64,000 bases of DNA, taken from NCBI GenBank assembly GCA_034440615.1, contig JAOTOM010004373.1, positions 105,001-169,000 of the forward strand, given 5' to 3'. This stretch comes from Ashinkailepas kermadecensis. Its lineage: Eukaryota > Arthropoda > Thecostraca > Neolepadidae. Positions 57,905 through 64,000 of the stretch are shown piece after piece. Under the pieces are notes generated by a model, which worked only from the letters and a program-made list of their open reading frames with translations, did no database searches and was not told the origin of the DNA. Both the position numbers and the translations under genes were made by a program. The stretch's first letter is position 1, and every line of letters begins with the position of its first letter.

Positions 57905-58066
57905 ATAAGATACGGCCCGAGCGGGGCTGCCCGGCACGGCTGCCCGGCACGGCCCCGCACGGCTGCCCGGCACGGCTGCCCGGCCCCGCACGGCTGCCCG
58001 GCACGGCGGCACGGCACGGCTGCCCGGCCCCGCACGGCTGCCCGGCACGGCGGCACGGCACGGCAC
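57905..58066. repeat. GGCACGGCTGCCC repeat
   Basis: Irregular 13-bp and longer units built from ggcacggctgcccggc and ccccgcacggctgcc. Confidence 0.92.
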
Positions 58067-58204
58067 GTTTGCTCTAGCCGATCGCCAGCTCTTGGATATT
58101 TGAAGGTTGAAAGGCGGGGGTGCAAGCTTACTAGTCATGGTGGTAAGCAAGAGTGGAAAATTGCCGTCATTTGTGTGCCATTTCTAATCGAAGTCCTAAA
58201 CCTT

Positions 58205-58505
58205 GTGACACCGCCGTCGGTACGCCAAACACCAATGGACCGATTTCCGCCGGTACAGCACATAATGGGTCCATTATTGCCGGTAAACCACACATCAGTG
58301 GCTCCATTACCGCCCATACGTCACACACCAACGGATTCATTACCGCCGGTAGGCCACACCAATGGATTAATTACGGTGGGTACGCCACACACAATGGATC
58401 TATACTGCCGGTACGCCAAACACCAATTGACCAATTACCACCGATGCGTCACACACCAATGGATCCATTGCCGCCGGTATTACACACGCCAATGGATCCG
58501 CCGCA
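58205..58505. repeat. about 33-bp minisatellite, 9 copies
   Basis: Units contain caccaatggatccattac and cgccggtacgccacaca in diverged forms, spaced about 33 bp apart. Strong divergence indicates age. Confidence 0.88.
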
Positions 58506-58509
58506 CCAG

Positions 58510-58583
58510 GGGCACGTGCCCACGGCGCTAAGAGCGTGGGCGCACGTGCCCCTGCGCTCCTCGCCTCCTTGGCTGCGCCACTG
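58510..58583. mobile_element. possible truncated hAT end
   Basis: The right boundary reads, on the minus strand, CAGTGGCGCAGCCAAGGAGG, like the hAT end at 42413. An inner palindrome ggggcacgtgccc/gggcgcacgtgcccc precedes it. No matching left end or target duplication was found, so this is a weak call. Confidence 0.35.
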
Positions 58584-59141
58584 AATCCATTGATGATCAG
58601 ACCAGCGCGCCATCATAACATGTTTTCCATCTCCGTTGACGGCCAATTCCTGCGATTGGATCCCGTCTGCACGTGATTGAACTGAGAGAGGATGTAGTCT
58701 CATCAGATCGTGCTGGACGTCGAGTGCACGACCTCGCGTCGCCGGAGCCGTGACCTTTTGGACGAGCCGGAGGGGCTGGGGACACGACGCGCGCCGTGTG
58801 CACATGGCGGCAGACCGGGCGCCAGCTGAGTGGCTCACAGCTCCCCGACAAGTGTTCCCGGAGTGGAGCATGCGCCGAGTACAGTCTAGTGTCACCAATG
58901 TAGCTGCGCACGCAAGCAGAGATACAGACTAAATACAGCCACCGCGAATCGATACAAAATGCTATCAAAAACAACCGAAAATCGGTCGTGTGAATTGGGA
59001 GGAATGCTTCCCACTATTTCAAATGGCGTCATGCCCTCGGCAAAACTACCGTGACCAATGTCCATTCATCAATGGGGATGCACGGGAGACTCCGTCATTT
59101 ACCATGTCCAGGAAGACATTACGTTTCTTATGGACGCCACG
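58584..59141. other. no gene recognised
   Basis: Unique sequence; nothing recognised. Confidence 0.5.
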
Positions 59142-59331
59142 CACGCTGATAAATTGGTTGGTTAATGGTTTTACGACACGTCGACCGTTGAGTCATATAG
59201 CGTCACCAATCTCTCACGCCGATTGGTCGCGGGCGAAGAGTAGCGACAGGTGAGACTCGAACCCACAATCTTTCGATTGTGAGACGAGCATCTTACCCCT
59301 AGACCACTCGTCCCCTACACGCTGATAAATT
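59142..59331 (-). mobile_element. tRNA-derived SINE, copy F, with 14-bp TSD
   Basis: A 162-bp copy (59156-59317) between perfect copies of cacgctgataaatt at 59142-59155 and 59318-59331. Head and body are as in copies A, B and C, with the tail toward the left. The minus-strand tail reads AACCATTAACCAACCA. Confidence 0.93.
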
Positions 59332-59449
59332 TGAACAGTTGGACCAGCTGTAGCGTCTCCCCTTCGTTGGTCCGTCTGCGCCCATCCGTCCGTCCGTCGA
59401 TGGAGCAGGACACCTCAGGACACGACAGGACAGTGCAGGGTCAAAGAAG

Positions 59450-59605
59450 ACTAACCGACCAAATCAGACTAGACCAGACCTAAGCCCACATCAGACTAGA
59501 CCAGACTATACCGGATCAGACGAGATCAAACGGGAGCTCAGACCCTAAACCATACCACAGACCACACCAAACCTCAGCCTAGGTCAGGCCACGCCAGACC
59601 AGTGG
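59450..59605. repeat. degenerate CAGACTAGAC/CAGACC repeat
   Basis: Irregular agactagaccagacc, catcagactagaccag and accacaccaaacc steps of about 10-15 bp; cryptic simple sequence. Confidence 0.75.
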
Positions 59606-59616
59606 CGTACCTGTTG

Positions 59617-60381
59617 ATGAGTCGTATCAGCAGACACCACATAGCTGGCGGGCGGCGGCGGCGGCGGCGCCTTGTGTTGTCGCCGCCAACAGTCGAGCAG
59701 GCCCATCACTTCACCCGGCTCCACCCGGCTCCACCCGGCTTCACCCGGCTCCCGACACGGCTCCCGTTACGGCTCCACCAGTGCCGGCACGCCGCGGCCA
59801 CCAGCGTGTCGTTCGGTCACAGGTCGCTGTCTGAGTTCGCCCGACTTCACACGCGCTGCTGGTCGCCAGTGCCGACCCCGGGCCGCGCGTCGCCACTGCA
59901 CGTCTCCGGATCACGCCCCGACCCCGCTGAGGTCACGCCCCGACCGATCCACCTCCCAAGTGCACGATTGCGGGACGATCGTCGCCTTCTCACAGCAGCC
60001 ACGCGCGCGACTGCGCGGCTTCGACCTTCTGCGCTGCGCGCGGGCGGAGCGGCCCAGTCCCACAAGTTGGCGCGGCTGCCGGTGGCGGCGCCACCGGCAA
60101 CAGGAGTGGCGCTCCTCGAGCCGGCACGAGCTGGGACGACGATGTTACGATCGCATCGTCTGAACCGCGACGTCAGTCAACGCCTCAGTCAGAACGTCAC
60201 TATATTATCAACGCATGCGAGGACGATCTACATTCGATCACAAGGTATCGGGTTAGAAGCGCACATCCGGCTGCAATTTCAAGCCGACCCGCAGTTCCCG
60301 CAGAGGTTGACAGCGGTCATACTGGGGTGGCGCTTCGCAACCCAGCAGTCGAGTGCGTCGAGAGAAGAAAAAACGGCGTAA
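59617..60381 (+). other. CpG-rich block with a 254-codon open frame, function unknown
   Basis: The frame runs from ATG at 59617 to TAA ending at 60381 and is the longest open frame on the plus strand outside tandem arrays and LINEs. The DNA is GC-rich and dense in CpG up to about 60,150, which alone lowers stop frequency. The product is arginine, proline and alanine-rich, starting with a run of arginines, and matches no family I know. It could be a CpG-island first exon or chance. A short 10-bp repeat (cggcttcaccc/cggctccaccc) lies at 59715-59755. Confidence 0.25.
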
Positions 60382-61660
60382 GATTCCCGTCGCTTCCTTT
60401 TCAATCGTCAACACCGACTCCGCCTAGCTTCCTCTCACTCTGCAGTGAAGAAGAGTAGCTGCGTCCTGCAGCACCTGCGGCCGAGCCGTTGGGTACGCAA
60501 CCATTACCATGGGTCACTCCGGGACACTCCCGGGACACTCCCGGGCACTCCGGATAAATATGTTTGTCAAGTTGCCAATTGCCGTTCAGGAATGTTGTCA
60601 ACTGCCGATTTACACATTGTGGATTGCTATAGTAAGCTAAGCTGGAAAAAGTCCATAACTTTGGCGGCAACAGTACGGAACGTGTCCCTCTCTTATGACG
60701 TCGCAGCTCCATGTTCTGCCATAACCTGACAAACTGAGAATACACTGAGAACTACCGGAAAAGTATGGGAACGCATGGGCATATGAGTATGTGAAAATAG
60801 ACAAACAACATAGAAAGGGTAGTTTCGCTTGAATGATATATCGGCTCCAATGAACTGTACCTCTCAACCAATGGCTGTTATCATTGGGAGTAAACTAGAT
60901 GATGTAGACTATCCAATTTGGCACGTCGCATTAATCTGACGTACGTGTGGAAGATCCGCCATCAACCTCTCGACAGAACCCCCGGTGAAGTCCGTGGACC
61001 GGCATCTCACCTTTCGTGCCACAAAATCCTGGAAACGGCCCTGAATCGGCACTACCACCACTACCTCTCACGAGACAAAAGTGTCTGTGTTCTGATGATG
61101 TGTTCTCATGAACCAGTGTCCTCAAACTTATGGCTTGCAGAGTGAATGGGGAGGGGATGGTGTCAAGAAAACCCATTGATGTAAAAATGTTCAAACATAC
61201 ATGGATATAGTCATCATTGATGAGCGACTTTCTATGACCTTTGTTGATAAGTTGATAATGGTGATGATCTCGGTGGTGTCCCTATTGCCTTTACCGATCA
61301 GAGCAGTGCTGCTATCAGAAGCCATATGCACTGTTAAAGACCATTTTCACTTATAACCCATGGCAAAAAGCGAAGGTTGTACTTAACACGGTTAAAAAGA
61401 GATAGCGACGTCACAACAATCGTCATTAAGTGTGGTTCTCCACGCATTTCAGGGCGGTATAATTAACACATTCAGATATGCCAAAACAAAACTGGCTCTC
61501 CATTCGGTCACCACAAAAAAAGAGCATCCAGGAATTGAGCTAAATTCCAGCAATGTCAAAATTAAAATCACACACGGTGCCAAAGATGGACCTGATCGAA
61601 AAATGTGAGAGCCTATAAATATCAGAAACATTCGACCGAGCCTGAATCAACAAACCTGTT
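60382..61660. other. no gene recognised
   Basis: Unique sequence. A short gggacactcccgggacactc run lies at 60,520-60,555. No gene recognised. Confidence 0.5.
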
Positions 61661-61895
61661 CGTGACCTCTAGTTCCGCAGTGTCGTGTGTTCTCCGTGGA
61701 CTGGCTCGCCTCCCACTTCGTGACCTCTAGTTCCGCAGTGTCGTGTGTTCTCCGTGGACTGGATCGCCTCCCACTTCGTGACCTCTAGTTCCGCAGTGTC
61801 GTGTGTTCTCCGTGGACTGGATCGCCTCCCACTTCGTGACCTCTAGTTCCGCAGTGTCGTGTGTTCTCCGTGGACTGGATCGCCTCCCACTGGGA
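61661..61895. repeat. 58-bp minisatellite, 4 copies
   Basis: cgtgacctctagttccgcag recurs at 61661, 61719, 61777 and 61835, every 58 bp, with only a gctc/gatc difference between units. Confidence 0.96.
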
Positions 61896-64000
61896 TCAGT
61901 TCCGCCACACTGTGAGATCAGCGTGCTGTAGTGATGTTGGTTTCCTTCAGTGTCATAATCTTGTTTTACGACCCCTCTTTCAAACCTTGCATACATGTCT
62001 CAAAGGCATGATCATATCGATATATAAGATAGCTGCATAATTTGTGTTGTTGCTTTTTACCCCACAATAGTTCTCATTAACTGGATGTTCGAATTACATA
62101 CTACATACTAGTGAGGCATGTATGTGTATATCTTGCTTTTCCAGCAGTAGTTTCGCCTATCCTCGTATGGACGAGAAACGTGACTTGATTTGTACTTCAT
62201 ATACGGATATCTGATGTTCGATAGAGACATCAGGTGAAGAAGCTACATTGATGACATATGTTGTATATTTGGACATATTTTTGACTGATAACTATTTTAA
62301 CAGTATGAGACCAGGGCTAATTCTCCTAATAGTTTAAAAGGTCATAATAGGAGAACCCAGTGGCATGGTCTTTACCTTGGGCAATGACCTGGGAAATATC
62401 AATATATCTGTCTCGGGTCCTTTCAACAACTTCTGACCTCGTGACCTGACCTAAGGTGCACGCTGAGCCAATGTATATATTGATAAAACGATCTCATCAG
62501 CCTTCGCCAAAATGTACACTGAGGTATATGGAAAGTATTCCAAGGCAAGGTCAAATCTGGTCAAATATGGTCAGATCACACTAGTGCGGGTCATCTCAGG
62601 TCAGTCGTTGGCAATCCAATGTCATGTCGCACGACTTTGGCGGCGCCGAAACCGAATTCAGATATCACTTCGCGAGGAACAGCAACATTCTGTATAAGAT
62701 TACCTTGTCTGGTGTATCATAAGACCTGTATACGATATAATTGTCATCTGACCTTTGATATTGACCTTTGACACCTAATAATTTAATCTGGAATGTTTAT
62801 TACATGCTCCTTACAAGTTTATCCAAGAAAATTAACACCAAATTGAATTTTCCCCACAATACGGTAAAAACGGAGATAGACCTGAACTCATGTCAGTAAC
62901 TTTGACCGGACTTAAAATTGCACATAGGAGGTTGTTCGTCCTGATGAACGGACAGCATGATGTGAGTGTGGTCAGTATCTGTCGCGTGCACATACCTGTG
63001 ATCCCAATGTGATAATACATGTTGTGCTCTCTGTGGAGTGATACTTTGCCAATGCAAACCACACCTTGCCCTCCCTCTTTCTGAGAAATGCATACACTGC
63101 ATAACACATTTTCATGCATAAAGGCGTGCACATTTATTCAAGCCCATGGTAAACTACATCCATGTTGGTTCAAAATCAGCTAAAGCTTCACCAAAGCTCA
63201 AAACTAATTAACAAACCCAGCTCAAAATTTCGATAACACTTAAATACCGTTTTTAGAGGCTGACGGCACGATCGGGAAATCGTGATAGGGACTAGGGACT
63301 ACGAAAGCTTGACGACTGCCTTTGGTACCCATCTGGGAGAGGAGGTAAGCCGGAAATATTCACCTGTCCTACCTGGTATTGTCATTTGATTTGGGGATGG
63401 GGAAGGGTGCAATGGGGAAGATAACTTCTAAGGTAAATGCAGGATTTCAATGAAATAAAAAGAACTGAATCTATCATAACCTGCCTTGGTATACTCACTG
63501 GAGTAATATTCATTATCCGCGTCTGTTGGTGCTGTGTGCACGGGGGCTTTCCAACAGAGTTGAATGAATTGTCAAAGGAACTTTAAGTTATAATAAAATA
63601 CATAAGAAAGTATGCCCACCTAGCTGCTACACGTGACCTACCATGGGCACTTGCAGGTAAACAATACCCCTGTCTCTATCCTCACCCTACCTGCTCAATG
63701 CTGTCATGAGTACTTATCTTGTTGAAGGGATGCTCTTCATCAGCTATGTTGCCTGCCACATTTGTCCACATATTTGTTGCGTATGACTGACACCAGAAGA
63801 TATGTTAAGGTAAGAGTACCAGGGCGCCCTAGGTGTAGTCGGTGGTGGAGAATTCTGGATTTCTGTCTGAGAATTCCAACACAATTATCCACTAGAATTA
63901 TAAATTCTGGTAGAGAATTGTGGAATAGTATTACTTATTGAGGTCGCTACTGAAGCGCGGCGGGACTTGTGTCCATTACTTCAAAACCTCACGCAGTATC
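61896..64000. other. no gene recognised; TGACCT hexamers
   Basis: About 2.1 kb without a recognisable gene. Between 62,330 and 62,800 TGACCT/AGGTCA-type hexamers are frequent, including tgacctttgatattgacctt, as in the interior of the TTAA element and at 10.7-11.0 kb. This may be an unclassified dispersed repeat. The right end (62,830-64,000) is AT-richer and featureless to me. Confidence 0.45.

Overview
This window reads as repeat-rich, non-coding metazoan DNA, with eukaryotic mobile elements and no operon-like gene layout. It contains CR1/L2-type non-LTR retrotransposons, a tRNA-derived SINE family, hAT-like and TTAA-flanked DNA transposons, a Ty3/gypsy-type Gag remnant, TA microsatellites and dozens of minisatellites. 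An aquatic invertebrate is the best fit; a decapod crustacean is plausible because of the microsatellite and minisatellite load. The sequence does not settle the taxon. I recognise no host protein-coding gene. Nearly all long open frames are translations of tandem repeats that stay open in several frames, often on both strands.

Layout. 0-13 kb: an inverted pair of SINEs, a 59-bp retroposed element, minisatellites and a long tetranucleotide tract (GGTT, then GGCT, then GGTC, at 8.4-9.15 kb). 13.5-18.3 kb: LINE A inserted in a GC-rich minisatellite, itself interrupted by a TTAA-flanked element and a SINE, then a 42-copy 34-bp array. 18.3-34.5 kb: almost continuous minisatellites (67, 77, 30, 40/45, 104, 30, 72, 38 and 36/37-bp units). 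34.9-37.7 kb: LINE B, with a reverse transcriptase frame broken by one stop. 38.2-39.0 kb: a DNA element with 32-bp perfect inverted repeats. 39.0-42.3 kb: LINE C on the minus strand, carrying endonuclease and reverse transcriptase and a second 59-bp insertion. 42.4-43.0 kb: a hAT-like element. 43-50 kb: more minisatellites. 50.0-51.8 kb: two diverged copies of one repeat, the first split by a SINE. 53.7-55.8 kb: a second hAT-like element beside a decayed gypsy Gag. 57-64 kb: further arrays, a SINE and featureless DNA.

The strongest observations are insertion junctions that can be read directly. Five SINE copies have 12-15 bp target-site duplications, and one has its empty site preserved in a paralogous repeat nearby. 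Two copies of an unusual 59-bp element have perfect duplications and a 3' end like that of the SINE. The SINEs use two different tRNA-like heads on one shared body. Two hAT-like elements have 8-bp duplications, and a TTAA element can be removed on paper so that the flanking LINE frame rejoins. A CGTCAC hexamer recurs in six otherwise different arrays. Tandem arrays fill roughly 28 percent of the window by my own count.
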